Assembly (NCBI GenBank): GCA_023091665.1 | Contig: JALJCQ010000013.1 | Span: 1,674,001-1,738,000 of the forward strand | DNA from: Pythium myriotylum | Taxonomy: Eukaryota > Oomycota > Peronosporomycetes > Pythiales > Pythiaceae | Direction: 5' to 3' | Length of the DNA: 64,000 nucleotides | In this document: positions 39,410 to 50,366 of the stretch, piece by piece | How positions within the stretch are numbered: position 1 is the stretch's first letter | Layout: each line of letters begins with the position of its first letter | Notes under the pieces: model-generated | Seen by the model: only the letters and a program-made list of their open reading frames with translations | Databases searched by the model: none | What the model was told of the DNA's origin: nothing | Made by a program: the position numbers and the translations under genes

Positions 39410-41488
39410 TCACCGGCCGCCGCAAAGGGGGCAGATGTACTTCTCGCTCGGGTCCGACAGCTTGGCGAGCGCCTCAGGCGTGAGCGTCGGGTCGCATGCG
39501 GCGTGGACCCACATCTCGCACGAGTCGCAACACACAAATGGGCTCGCGTCGTCCTCCTCGTACGTCATGTTGCACACAGGGCAGTATTGGCCGAGCGCGC
39601 GAAGCTCGCGCTCACGAGCCGACTCCTTTTTGGTTGGACGAGCGCGCTTGCGAGCCGAGGACGGTGTCGGAGTGGGCGGTGCGGCGGTGGGTTGCGTGGA
39701 CGAAGAGGCTCGCGCACGAGAACCTCGGGAAGCTGAGGACGCCGTTGGTGTTGGAGGCACGACGGGCGGTGGGGCAGCAGCGGGTACGTCAACCTGGCCG
39801 TCGCTGCTCTTGCGTTTCTTTGATGAGGACGAGCTGCGGCTAGAGGTCGCTGCCCGCTTTTGCGTGGAAGATGAAGATTTGATCGCTTCCAGCTCATCTC
39901 GAGACGCAGATGCCTCGGTGCGGTCGGCGTACACAAAGCCGTCCATCGGACGCTGAGGTGGTGATGGTAAGACGACGCTACTGGCCGTGCCGTCGTCGTC
40001 CGAGTCCGAGTCGTCCCACTCGGCCTTCTTCTTCTTCTTCTTCTTTTTCTTCTTCTTGTCCTTCTTGCTCTTCTTGTCGCGCTTCTTCTTGTCGTCGGCC
40101 ACCGCGATTGCCAATGCATCTCCGCTCGTCGAGTCTCTTCGAATGATGATGGGTCGCAACGGATCCTCGAGTTCTTCTCGGGTCCCGGTGGCATCCTGTG
40201 AGAAGCCATCATCCGCCTTGAAACCGTCTGCCTCATCTTGGTTCGCGTGCTGCTGTTGCTGCAGTTTCTTGATCTTCTTTTGAATTTGCTGCTGCTGCTT
40301 CTTGAGCGCGCGCGCTTCAGCCGCCGCACGCGCTGCTTCCTCCTTGGCGCGACGGACTTTCTCGGCGGCCTTGCGATCAAACAGATCGCGACGTTGTGTT
40401 TTCAAGTAGCAAGGCAGACAAACGTCCTCTTCTTCGATAGCAACTTGAGTTGCAGTCGGTGGGGCCATCGCGACTCCAGTGGCAGGATCGATTGTCGAGA
40501 CCACTGCTGGCGGAGGCGGAACTCCAGCTTTCGACGCGCGCGGTCGTTTGCGCCAGAGCGCACTGCTCTGAGTGAGACACTCGGCGCACACGCGCGCCAT
40601 CACGGGCGTCTCGTCGACCACGCCGGCCATGCCCACGGGCTTCTTCTTGCCGTTGGTCGTGCGGTTGGCCGCATTGGCGTTCGCGCCGCCACGCGAAGGC
40701 TTGGTATTCGCCTTGGACACAAACTCCTTGGGCGGCCACGCGCGTTCGCGCACGTGCTCGGGGCCGACGATCGACTGCAGCAGCGAGTCGCCTTCATCGA
40801 CCGCCGACTTGTCGTGCGGGTTCCGCTCGCGATACTTGCGAAGCATGAGCACCTGCTTGCGCGGAGCCACGTAGGGCGCGGCGACCCAGGCGGGCTCCGC
40901 GGTCGGCGCGAAGTCGGCGAACATGTCGGGCGTGTCGAAGTTCCAGCGCGCGTTGCGCTCGGCAAAGCACTGGCGGCGCAGCATCTCGAGCTCCGTGTCC
41001 ATGCGCAGCGTCATCTCCGAGATGGCGCCTTCTTTGGCGCTCGCGAGCTGGTTCGTGGCCGCGTAGTGGTGCAGGAGCGCGGCGCGCACGCTGCTGCGCG
41101 TCGAGGGCTCGCCGAAGAGCGCGACGGCGCCGTCTCGCGGGACGTCGTGCTCGCTGGCGAGCGCGTCGAGTCGCGGCGTCTGGTGGTCGACGGCGCACGC
41201 GGCGGCGTGGGGCGGCAGCACGGGCAGGCCGTCGAAGCTGTTCTGCATGGCGAGCGCGGCGCCGGGCTTGGGCGTGGCGGCGGCGGCGACGGCGGCGGCG
41301 TTCATCATGGCGCTGGCGAGCGCGGCCTGCTGCTTGGCGCCGAAGACGGAGCGCATGGCGGCCGAGACGGAGGCGGCGCGCGAGGCGGCGAGCGCGGCGG
41401 CGGCCGCGGCGACCTGCTGCGGCGTGGAGGCCGGCGGCTTGACATTGTGGGCCGGAGGCGGAGTCGGACTGGGCCCGTTCATTTCCAT
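39410..41488 (-). CDS. Nuclear protein with GATA-like zinc finger and C-terminal PHD finger
   Basis: 692 aa from the ATG at 41488 (open to a TTG at 41584). The N-terminus is Ala-rich. In the middle, CAECLTQSSALWRKRP followed ~40 residues later by CLPCYLKTQRRDLF matches the GATA-finger plan (CxxC, LWR, CxxC) with an expanded loop. Then come a Lys/Gln coiled stretch, a tract of twelve lysines (KKDKK...KKAEW), Ser/Pro-rich linkers, and a PHD finger at the extreme C-terminus: YCPVCNMTYEEDD, VCCDSCEMWVHAACDP, CPLC. PHD fingers read histone H3 tails, so a chromatin role is inferred. It diverges from SKP1 across a G-rich promoter. Confidence 0.85.
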   Translation of the reverse strand: MEMNGPSPTPPPAHNVKPPASTPQQVAAAAAALAASRAASVSAAMRSVFGAKQQAALASAMMNAAAVAAAATPKPGAALAMQNSFDGLPVLPPHAAACAVDHQTPRLDALASEHDVPRDGAVALFGEPSTRSSVRAALLHHYAATNQLASAKEGAISEMTLRMDTELEMLRRQCFAERNARWNFDTPDMFADFAPTAEPAWVAAPYVAPRKQVLMLRKYRERNPHDKSAVDEGDSLLQSIVGPEHVRERAWPPKEFVSKANTKPSRGGANANAANRTTNGKKKPVGMAGVVDETPVMARVCAECLTQSSALWRKRPRASKAGVPPPPAVVSTIDPATGVAMAPPTATQVAIEEEDVCLPCYLKTQRRDLFDRKAAEKVRRAKEEAARAAAEARALKKQQQQIQKKIKKLQQQQHANQDEADGFKADDGFSQDATGTREELEDPLRPIIIRRDSTSGDALAIAVADDKKKRDKKSKKDKKKKKKKKKKKAEWDDSDSDDDGTASSVVLPSPPQRPMDGFVYADRTEASASRDELEAIKSSSSTQKRAATSSRSSSSSKKRKSSDGQVDVPAAAPPPVVPPTPTASSASRGSRARASSSTQPTAAPPTPTPSSARKRARPTKKESARERELRALGQYCPVCNMTYEEDDASPFVCCDSCEMWVHAACDPTLTPEALAKLSDPSEKYICPLCGGR

Positions 41489-41664
41489 CCACGGCGTCGA
41501 GGGAGGGAGCTGCTCGAGAGGGACAGGGGACGACGACGCCCCTCGCCAGTGTGGGCGGCGGGCGTACCGTCGCGGACAGAACAAATCGAGGCAAGGCGAA
41601 AATAACGGACGGGGGGGGAACGAGGGAGGCGTTATTTCAGTAGGTGGAGGTTAGAAACCGACAT

Positions 41665-41683
41665 GGGTTGGGTTGGGTTGGGG
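41665..41683 (+). promoter_or_regulatory. Perfect G-quadruplex motif in the PHD/SKP1 divergent promoter
   Basis: Four GGG runs, each separated by TT, lie 63 bp upstream of the SKP1 ATG and ~180 bp from the PHD gene start. The spacing fits the canonical G3N1-7 quadruplex rule exactly and resembles telomeric repeat spacing. Function is inference. Confidence 0.55.
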
Positions 41684-41745
41684 AAGGAAAGGAACGGGGG
41701 AGGGATTCGTGGAAACGGCGAACCAGAGCGAAGGCGAGAGCGACG

Positions 41746-42411
41746 ATGGCGGATTCGAGCGAGGCGCCGCGGCAGGAGGAGGACACGCGCAAGGTGAACC
41801 TCGTGTCCATGGACGGAGACAGCTTCGAGGTCTCGCGCAGCGTCGCGTCCATGTCGGAGCTCGTCAAGACGCTCATCTCCGGTCGGTTCGAGCGAGCGAC
41901 GCGGGGGGATGGAGAGAGAGAGAGAGCTGACGCCGCGAGCACTGTTCCGTAGACGAGCAGGACGATGACGAGGTCCAGGAGATCCCGCTGCCCAACGTCA
42001 AGAGCACCGTGCTCTCCAAGGTCATCGAGTTCTGCAGCCACCACCACAACAACCCGATGCGCGAGATCGAAAAGGTGGGTGCAGACGAACGCCGGCGGGG
42101 CTTGGCGACGGCGCGACTGACTGGAACGAATTGACGAGCAGCCGCTCAAGAGCGCCGACATGCACGACGTCGTCTCCGACTGGGACGCCAACTTTGTGGA
42201 CGTGGAGCAGGACCTGCTCTTCGAGCTCATCCTTGCTGCCAACTACATGGACATCAAGAGTCTGCTTGACCTGGCCTGCGCCAAGGTGGCGAGTATGATC
42301 AAGGGCAAGACGCCCCAGGAGATCCGCGAGACATTCAACATCGTTAACGACTTCACACCCGAAGAGGAAAGCCAGATCCGCGAGGAGAACAAGTGGTGCG
42401 AGGAGGCATAG
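41746..42411 (+). CDS. SKP1: SKP1, SCF ubiquitin ligase adaptor, 3 exons
   Basis: Exons 41746-41881, 41953-42074 and 42142-42411, GT-AG introns of 71 and 67 nt, 175 aa. N-terminal BTB/POZ fold: [18 protein letters not shown], then [18 protein letters not shown] with HHH; the C-terminal Skp1 dimerisation/F-box-binding domain has [51 protein letters not shown] and terminates in EENKWCEEA, the near-universal SKP1 ending. It bridges Cullin-1 and F-box proteins. Nothing is missing. Confidence 0.97.
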
Positions 42412-43055
42412 ATCCGTCACAGGGAACAAGATAGTGTCCTGAGCGGGGAATATCAGCATGAATGAAATGAAGGGTTCAGCAGTATTGGTACACTCCTTGC
42501 AAAGTATTACTTCGTATATCTGGTTGCTACAACAGCGAGGAGAAGCTCCGAAGAGATTCTAATCATACTTGAACACATTGAAGGACTCGACAACGAGAGG
42601 AATCGTGACATGAATCACCTTCTCTACCACCTACGCTTTGAAAGCAGCATGTTTCATCCTATATTACGCATCTTCCACCGAGTGATGAAGGAAGATACAA
42701 ACTCAACCGGATGGGTCGCTGGTATAAACGTTCGCTATTGCAATCGCATGTAAGACCTGGACGCATGGAGGAAGCGAATCCAAGTCCGTCGCAAATTGGA
42801 TTGCGGGACACTATGAAGTAATCGAGGGTGCTGGGCTCACTGGCAGGCCATCGTCCAACCCACGAGTGGAATCGAAAGTGAGCAGACGCCGCACGCGCCA
42901 CTCCTGAGATGATTGGACGTCGCCAACTCGAGCTTAGGTGGCTGAATTAGTAGCCTCTCTTCAAAGCGTGTGGTCTACATGACATTGAACTCTTCAACAG
43001 CAACAAGATCAACTTTCACAAATCATCTCTGCCTATTCATTTGCCCTAGACTTGT
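42412..43055. other. Convergent intergenic region, SKP1/nucleoporin
   Basis: 644 bp between the SKP1 stop and the nucleoporin stop. Expected to hold both 3' UTRs. AT-richer than the genes; no RNA gene, ORF of interest or repeat recognised. Confidence 0.5.
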
Positions 43056-46000
43056 TTATCTCATACCAAACCCCCCACCGCTGCCGAAGCCTCCACCGCT
43101 ACCGAAGCCACCTGAGCCCGAACCGAAGGCCCGACCTGTAGCGCCCCCAAATGCTCCAGGCTGAGCACCACCAAAACTACCGAACGACGCAGGCTGTGAG
43201 CTGAAGGCACTGAAGCCTCCACTGGCAGGAGCAGCGCTAGCAGGAGCTGCACTTGTCGCACCGAAGCGAGAGCCAAACGCAGGGGCTCCTCCGCCCAGTC
43301 CTGAGGCTGCACCGAATGCAGGAGTGGCAGAGGCACCACCAAGAGCCGAGGGAGCCCCAAATGCCGGTGGTCCCGACGAAGCCCCAAGCGCCGACGGCGC
43401 TCCGAACGCGGATCCACCACCGAAAGCAGGGGTAGCATTTCCATTCGGAGCACCAAACCCACTAGGCATCGCCTTCACATACTTCTGCTCGAGCATCTGG
43501 AACAGTTTGGCCTCATTGCCCTTGTACTTTTCCAAGGTCGCATCAACTGTGCTCAGCTTCTCAGGATTGTACTGTTGGTAGAACTGGGTCAACTTTTCAC
43601 GATAATTCACCCCACCTCCACCGAAGGCACTAGTGGAACCGAAAGTCGACGAAGCCGTCGATCCAAACGCGCCGAACCCCCCAGTTCCACCACCAATAGC
43701 CGTCGGGGCACCAAACGCTGGCTTCTGATCGGTCCCAAACGACACTGAACGAAATGCGTTTGCTTCTGGTGGGGCGGTAACAAAGGGAGACTGACTCGGA
43801 GCAGCGGTACTTTTAGCCGCCCCAAATCCAACAGTCGAGGTTGAGCCGAAAGTCGCTCCTTGTTGCTGATTTGACCCGCCGAGAGAGATCGATGAGAAAG
43901 TCCCTGTGTTACCAAACGGGCTTGCAGCGGGTGACTTGGGAGCGAATCCCAAAGCTGAGCCAAAGCCTGTTGTAGTTGCAGTAGATGGTACACTTGCACC
44001 TTCGCTCACCTTGTACTTGATAGCTAAGTTCTGGAATAGCTTCTCCTCATTTCCTTTATACTTCTCCAGTGTTGAATCGACGTCACCGAGTTTGGACGGA
44101 TTATGCTTCGTGTAGAAGTCAATTAGCCTCTGTTTGAAGGGATTTACACTAGCCGGAGCACCGAATGGACTCGCTGTAGGTGTGGCGGGCTTTCCGAAAG
44201 GTGAAGCGGACGGAGCTGAAGCTGTCGCACTCGTTGTTCCAAACCCTGAGAAGCCGCTGGCTACGGCGGTGGGCGGAGCGGTTGTTGGGTTGGAAGAAGA
44301 CACCGAAGTCGATTCACCAAGACTAAAGGAGGTCTTCCCAAAAGGACTTGCTCCCGTTGACGGCTTCCCGAAAGGACTCGAAGATGGCGCAGGGGCAGAA
44401 GGAGACTTCGATGAGGAGAAAAGGGATTTGCTGGTCGCATCAGACGTGGTAGCCGACGTCGAGAAAAGAGAATTTGTGGTCGTTGGTTTTGCTGGCACTG
44501 GACCGCCTTCTAGAAACTTCTTAACGACTTCATCATTGGAACCAGGGACGTACTTCATGAACAAACGCCTGAACATCTCTTCTTCTTTGCCCTGGAAATC
44601 CGACACGGTCTTTTCCGCTTGAGAAACACGCGCTGGGTTGTGAACCTCGTAGAACTTTTCAAGACGTTCCTTGTAGTCCGGTGCCGACTTTGTTATAACC
44701 TGGACATTCTCCTTCGTCGGCAAACTGAACGAAACACTAGGTTTGGCCTTTGGAGTGGATACAGATGAATCACCAAAGCTTGGTCGTGTCGTTTCCACAT
44801 TGTCAAATGAAAGGGTTTTTCGAGCGGTAATGCCACCTGGTGATTGCACAGAGTCAGCTGAAAATCCAATGACACGTTTTGGAGGTGGTTCTCTCGAAGA
44901 CGCCGCGCCAGTGCTGGAGCTCTCACTCACACCGCGGTCACCCTTGTCACTCCCAAAACTCGGGATACTAGGGCGTTGAGGTGCAAGTCTGGCTACCGGC
45001 TTGAACTCTTTCTTTTGCGGAGTTGGAATGAACGTCTTCGCATCCTTTGGGGCAGCTTTGTTCTCTGCGAGAGCAAATAAATTTGATCCTGACTTCACGG
45101 GTGTGTCTTTAAACGAGATGGACGTCGTCGAAGTTTTGATGCTGCCCATCGGAGAAGCAACTGTTACTTGTGTCCGTGGCATCAACCGACTAATTGCTTT
45201 ATCTCGTGGGGATGACGGGCTTGCTGATGGAGCCAACTTTCGGCGTGGGGTTGAGAATACATCCCTGGGAGTAACTACGTTGTTGCATAAAGCCAAGAAA
45301 CTCCGTCGCACGTTTCGGCTTCTCGTATCGGCTCGAGTGATTAACTCAACCATGTCGTCCTTCGTTTTTGCTGCGGAATGCGGTGTAGACGCCAATCCGC
45401 GCACACCTTGGTGACTGTTACGATCGGCCATGCTCAACACCTCAAGCTGCTGAGCAAGGAGAGAAACGCGATTGTACTGGATCTTCGAGCTGTCGTAAGT
45501 CTGTTTCAGTGCTCTGAAGAGATGCGCGCTAGATGCTGCTGAGCTACCGCTCGACATAAAACCGAAAGCACCAGCCGACGAGTAGTTCTTCGTGGTCGAA
45601 ATATGCTTCTCCAGGTCATCGCACGCTCTCTCAACAGCTGTCAGCTTATCCTGAATTGCCTTTCGTGTCTCTTCAGATCGCTGGTCGAGAGGCTGCTCTT
45701 CCAACAGACGTTTAAGTTTCTCGTTCTTGAAGCTCGCCAAAACTTCACGGCCGTACTCAAGCTGTTCGTGAACGTCACCGTCGCTACCGATCACAAAGAG
45801 CACATCTTTTTCAATCTTGTCCCGCACTTCATCAAGGATATTCACTTCATCGCAAAGACTTGCCACCTTTTTCTGCAGATCCTCCACTTGTTTGGTGAAC
45901 TGTGTCTGGAATGTCTTGTCTGATGACGTCATACTACGCGTCAAGTGGTTGACGCGCCGGAAAGCCTTGTCGAAATCAATAACTAGTTTCCACAATTGTG

Positions 46001-49000
46001 CTTCGAGAATAGAACTCGCTTTAGCGCGTGTTGTCTTCACAGTATCCTCGAAAGGCGTCTCACTCGGAAGCGCGATTGTTCCGATTATTTCGTTAGATCG
46101 TGTCGATTCTTTCACACTCAAACTTGGGCGAGGTGCAACAGAGGCTGTCTTCATAGGGGCTGGAACTGATTTAGATGGATCGCTTGTCACAACTAAACCC
46201 GGAGAAGCTTTGGTGGACTCACTATGTGACGCTGGAGGGAGATTCTTCGAGCTAATTGAGAATGCCGGCTGTGACGCTGGAGTAGGCATCACGGATGGAG
46301 CATTCGTAACAGTATTCGACGAAGCTGAAGTTGAACCAAACGAAAAGCTAGACGAGGAGCCAAACGCTCCCGACATGGCTGGTGTAGTTGCACCCGTTGT
46401 TGTCTTTCCACCACCAAACGAGAAACCACTTGACGAAGTCGAGGTCGCCTTAGGAACGATCCCAAATGGGGAAACCGCTGATTTTGCACTAGCATCTGGA
46501 ACACTTGGGGGCGAGAAAGAGAACAGACTGCCACCTTTCGAAGCCTCCGGTTTCATTGTTGACAGTGAAGTCTCAGAAGCTCGAGATGACCCAAACAAAC
46601 TGGTACTCATTCCTCCGAACGAAAACGCTGAGCTCGGCGCATCATTGGCTTTTCCAGACGGGGGTAACGAAAAAGCCGGTGGAGCAGCCTTCTTTGACGT
46701 GTCGGGAGGGTATGCGCTAGGCGCAGGCGGTGGAGCAACCTTCTTTGACGTGTCGGGAGGATATGCACTCGGAGGTGGCGGCGGTGCAGCCTTCTTTGAC
46801 GTGTCGGGAGGGTATGCGCTAGGCGCGGGTGGTGGAGCAACCTTCTTTGACGTGTCGGGAGGATATGCACTCGGAGGTGGCGGCGGTGCAGCCTTCTTTG
46901 ACGTGTCGGGAGGGTATGCGCTAGGCGCGGGTGGTGGAGCAACCTTCTTTGACGTGTCGGGAGGATATGCACTCGGAGGTGGCGGCGGTGCAGCCTTCTT
47001 TGACGTGTCGGGAGGGTATGCGCTAGGCGCGGGTGGTGGAGCAGCTTTCTTTGACGTGTCGGGAGGATATGCACTCGGAGGTGGCGGCGGTGCAGCCTTC
47101 TTTGACGTGTCGGGAGGGTAAGAAGATGCTGGAGAAGCGCTTTGGTTTGTGGGTGTGACTATCGATCCGGTTGGCTTCAGGCCAAAATTGAATCCAGTCC
47201 CGGTGGACACTGGTGGGGCGTTTCCGATAGCAGATGTTCCGAAGGAAAATCCCGTTGATGTGCTTTTACCACCACCACCACCACCAAACGTTCCAAAAGA
47301 AAACCCCGAGGTAGAACTCGATGTTTGGGATGAGGAGAATCCCCCTGATGCCGAGACACCAAAAGAAAACCCGGTCGAATTTCCCTCCACATTGGCAACT
47401 GTGGAAGGCGTGAATGTAAATCCACTTGCACCAATCGATCCGGACAATGGAGGAGCATCAAGCTGAGACTTGGTCTTCGGTGCTGCTGGATTTGGGGTTT
47501 CACAAGACTCACACTTCGCAGCATTAGGGTCTGGGTTCATTGTGAGACACACGTCACACTTCCACGAGCCTTCTTTTGGCCTAAACTTGGCGAACGCAGC
47601 AGTAATTTCCTCCTGTGACTTCATTTTCTGATCCGACTGTGCAATCACTGTAGTCTCTTCATCGTCGTCGCTTTCTTCGTCATCGCCAAACAGCCAGTCA
47701 AGGTACCACTTGATGAAGTCCTCCACGTTGATCCTTCCATCTTTTGCTAGCGATTCGCACGTAGCAGAATGCTCTTCATCGCTGTAGGTAGAGCCCAAAG
47801 CCTTGAATAATGCTGGAAACTTATCAGTCGGGATAAAATCTTTATCCACAGAGACTTTCGCAAATGCTGTGCGGGCATTTTCTTCCTCTTCTTTGCGCTC
47901 TTCCTCTTCGTCACTGTCTTCCCCATCAGATTCAGCGAACTCGTTCTCGTCATTCTTTCCATACCCTTGATCTTGCTTGACCGGCGCACCAGACTTATCC
48001 GATCCTTGCTTTGGTGCATTACCATCACCGGTTTGTTGTGCAGACGAAACTCCGAAGTGGAAGCCACTCGTTGAGGTCGCTCCGGTTAACGATGCACTCG
48101 AACTGTCAGATGGTTTAGTCGTAGACGAGCTTGCCACCTCAGAGGATGAGTTGCTGACGCCAAATTTGAAGCCGCTGCTTGTTGTAGATGGAGATGGACT
48201 GACACCGAATGAGAACCCCGACACTGGTGCATTCTTTTCGCCGCTGCCTTGCTGTACGCCGAAGCTGAAGCTTGTGGTTGTCGTGGAAGCCGATGATTGA
48301 GTGCTCGAGACTCCAAATGAAAACTTGGTTCTGGACACAGTGCTATGCGTTGCTGACGAAATAGTTTTTGTCGTTCCTGAAAAATTGGGATTTGGAGCTT
48401 CACATGAGATGCATTTTGCCGAGTCTCGGTCACTGTTGTGGACCATGCATGAATCACATCGCCACGACCCCTCTGCAATCGCAAATCGCGCTAATGCGTT
48501 GACTGAAGAAGACTCACTCGGACGAACGGTTTCATCGTCACCATCCTCGTCTTCCGAATCGTGTTCACCGAAAATCCAATCCACGTACCATCTCACAAAA
48601 TCGTCCTGGGCGATGATACCCGACTCATCTGCGAGACGAGTGGCATACTTGCCATGGGCATCTTCACCATATGTTGTACCAAGCATGACCAGAAGGTCAC
48701 CAAAGCGACTCTTGTCAATGACTCCCGATGATGCCGCGTCAATTTCACGGAATGCCTCAATCGCCTTTTCGCGCTCTTCCTCCATTTCCTCTTCTAAATC
48801 ACCATCATCCGAATCCTCCGAAGCAGGAACATTCTCAACATCGGAGGTTGTCACATGACGATCTCCTAATGTGGCACTTGTTGAAGCTTGGGAGACTTGC
48901 GATGGTGCGCTACGCTGAGCCCGGCTTGGTGTGGCGGTAAACGGTTGTGGGGGGCCAACAAAAGACAGGATCTCACCAACAGTCAAGTCCACAAATGAGA

Positions 49001-50366
49001 AATTGATGAGTAGGCCGTCTGTAGTTGCACAAGACACAATCGCTGGGGGTGGGTATTTGCCATCATCAATTTCGACATCCTCTCGAGAGTTCAGGTTAAG
49101 TGTCAGACCCAGCGGAAACATTTCCTCGTCGTCCACATTCATCGGGAGACGCGCTTGATATCTCTCAGAAGGTTTCCAAACTTCCCATTCCCCGCTATCC
49201 GGGTCTGCGACTAGGAGCTCGATGTCAGCGCTGAGCGAACAGCCGACGAAAAACATTCGCCTGCAATGAAATAATAAGTCAGCCATGCTAACAGCCGAGT
49301 TCTGCTAGAGTTACAAATTTACCAGTCAGCCAAGAAAACAGAGAAGTACTGGTGTCTGCGTCCTTCAACATCACTAAACGCAACCAATTCATCCAGTTCG
49401 ACGCACTCTCCACCTTCGAACAAGCAGGCCATCGCGACAGTCTCTTCGCGATCCGAATCATACTGTCGGTATCCCACGAGAAAGACATCTTCTTCAGCCC
49501 AGTTCAGGTGGTGAGCTTTGGGAGATAGCACCGCATCAGTAATTGTCAATCGAAGCGAGAGGGAGAGTGCATAGCACTTACCTTCAAATCCTTCATCGCA
49601 GCACTCTGGCCGATCGATGGATCGCTCCAGTGAGAGTGACGCGACATTGTAGATGTCGACTGTTCCCTTTACTGTGCCAACGGCGATCATATCTCCAGTC
49701 GGGCTCCAGGACAGCGACACGCCACCACTTGATGTCGCGACCTCCTCGCGGGCCCCATCAGTGGTGCAAGAGAGGACTTTCTGCTCATGCGTGAGCACAG
49801 CAAATCGGTAGTTACCGTCTTCTGTCGCGTCGGGTGCCCATGAGATCTCGTCCACAATGATACCGCTGAAGGTGTGGTAGGGTGTCGGCGATGCCTAACA
49901 TTGCCTGCGCATGAGAAAACACGAAATCCACCAGCGAAGCCCCAGCAGAACTCACCAAGCTGTAAATCGCTGCGACTTCGAAAAGTGCGAGGCTGTCCTT
50001 GTACGCGACAGCGAGAATCAACTCGTCCGGAGAGAGCGACAAGTGGTGCGCGATTGCCGACAGCTCGACCTGCTTGTGGACTGCGAGCGCGGCCACGTCG
50101 ACGTGGGACGCGTTCTGCCCGTGGTCGATGGCGACCTGCTTGCGCGCCACGAAGTCCCGGCAGCCGTCGTCGTACTGCTGCTGGGTGGCGACGGCAAAGC
50201 CCGTGGGTGTGGGCACGAACGTGAGTCCGAACTGGTTGCCGTGGGCCACGACGGAGAACTTGTCGGTCGCGACTGCTGCGAGGCCGCCGGGCGCCGCCAT
50301 CGGCTCGTAGGGAAGCCGGAGGCGGCCGGCGTCCAGCATGCGGACGTGCTCCATCTCTCGCTCCAT
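43056..50366 (-). CDS. Nup214/Nup159-like FG nucleoporin with EF-hand-like and RanBP2 zinc-finger modules, 4 exons
   Basis: Exons 49956-50366, 49582-49894, 49323-49515 and 43056-49260 give ~2,373 aa. The first ~420 residues are beta-propeller-like (SLSPDELILAVAY, VSLSWSPTGDMIAVGTVKG, HLNWAEEDVFLVGYR, the ILSFVGPP end), matching the Nup214/Nup159 N-terminal propeller. Two copies of an acidic, EF-hand-like module plus RanBP2-type finger follow (WRCDSCMVHNSD...CISC, WKCDVCLTMNPD...CESC). Then FG/FxFG repeats, a Pro-rich tandem repeat, a coiled coil (~1,150-1,300), more FG sequence and three ~45-residue helical repeats (FYxxxNPxKL...YKGNE), ending in a GF-rich tail. A start at 50459 would add 31 residues. 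Role: mRNA export at the cytoplasmic pore face, inferred from family. Confidence 0.88.
46684..47120. repeat. 51-bp coding minisatellite, nine copies, in the nucleoporin
   Basis: Nine tandem 51-bp units, starting from the marker ttctttgacgtgtcggg at 46690 and recurring every 51 bp to 47098. Each encodes a 17-residue unit (YPPDTSKK followed by an Ala/Pro stretch). Most units alternate between AA-PPPPPSA and VA-PPPAPSA types, making a 102-bp higher-order period. It keeps the nucleoporin frame. Confidence 0.95.

Noticed and set aside
40000..40300. Poly-Lys/poly-Gln coding tract considered as a microsatellite contaminant
   Set aside because: It keeps the frame of a protein whose flanks carry zinc fingers, so it is a genuine low-complexity coding region.
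46684..47120. CRISPR-like array
   Set aside because: Units are contiguous without unique spacers, encode protein in frame and lie in a eukaryotic gene.
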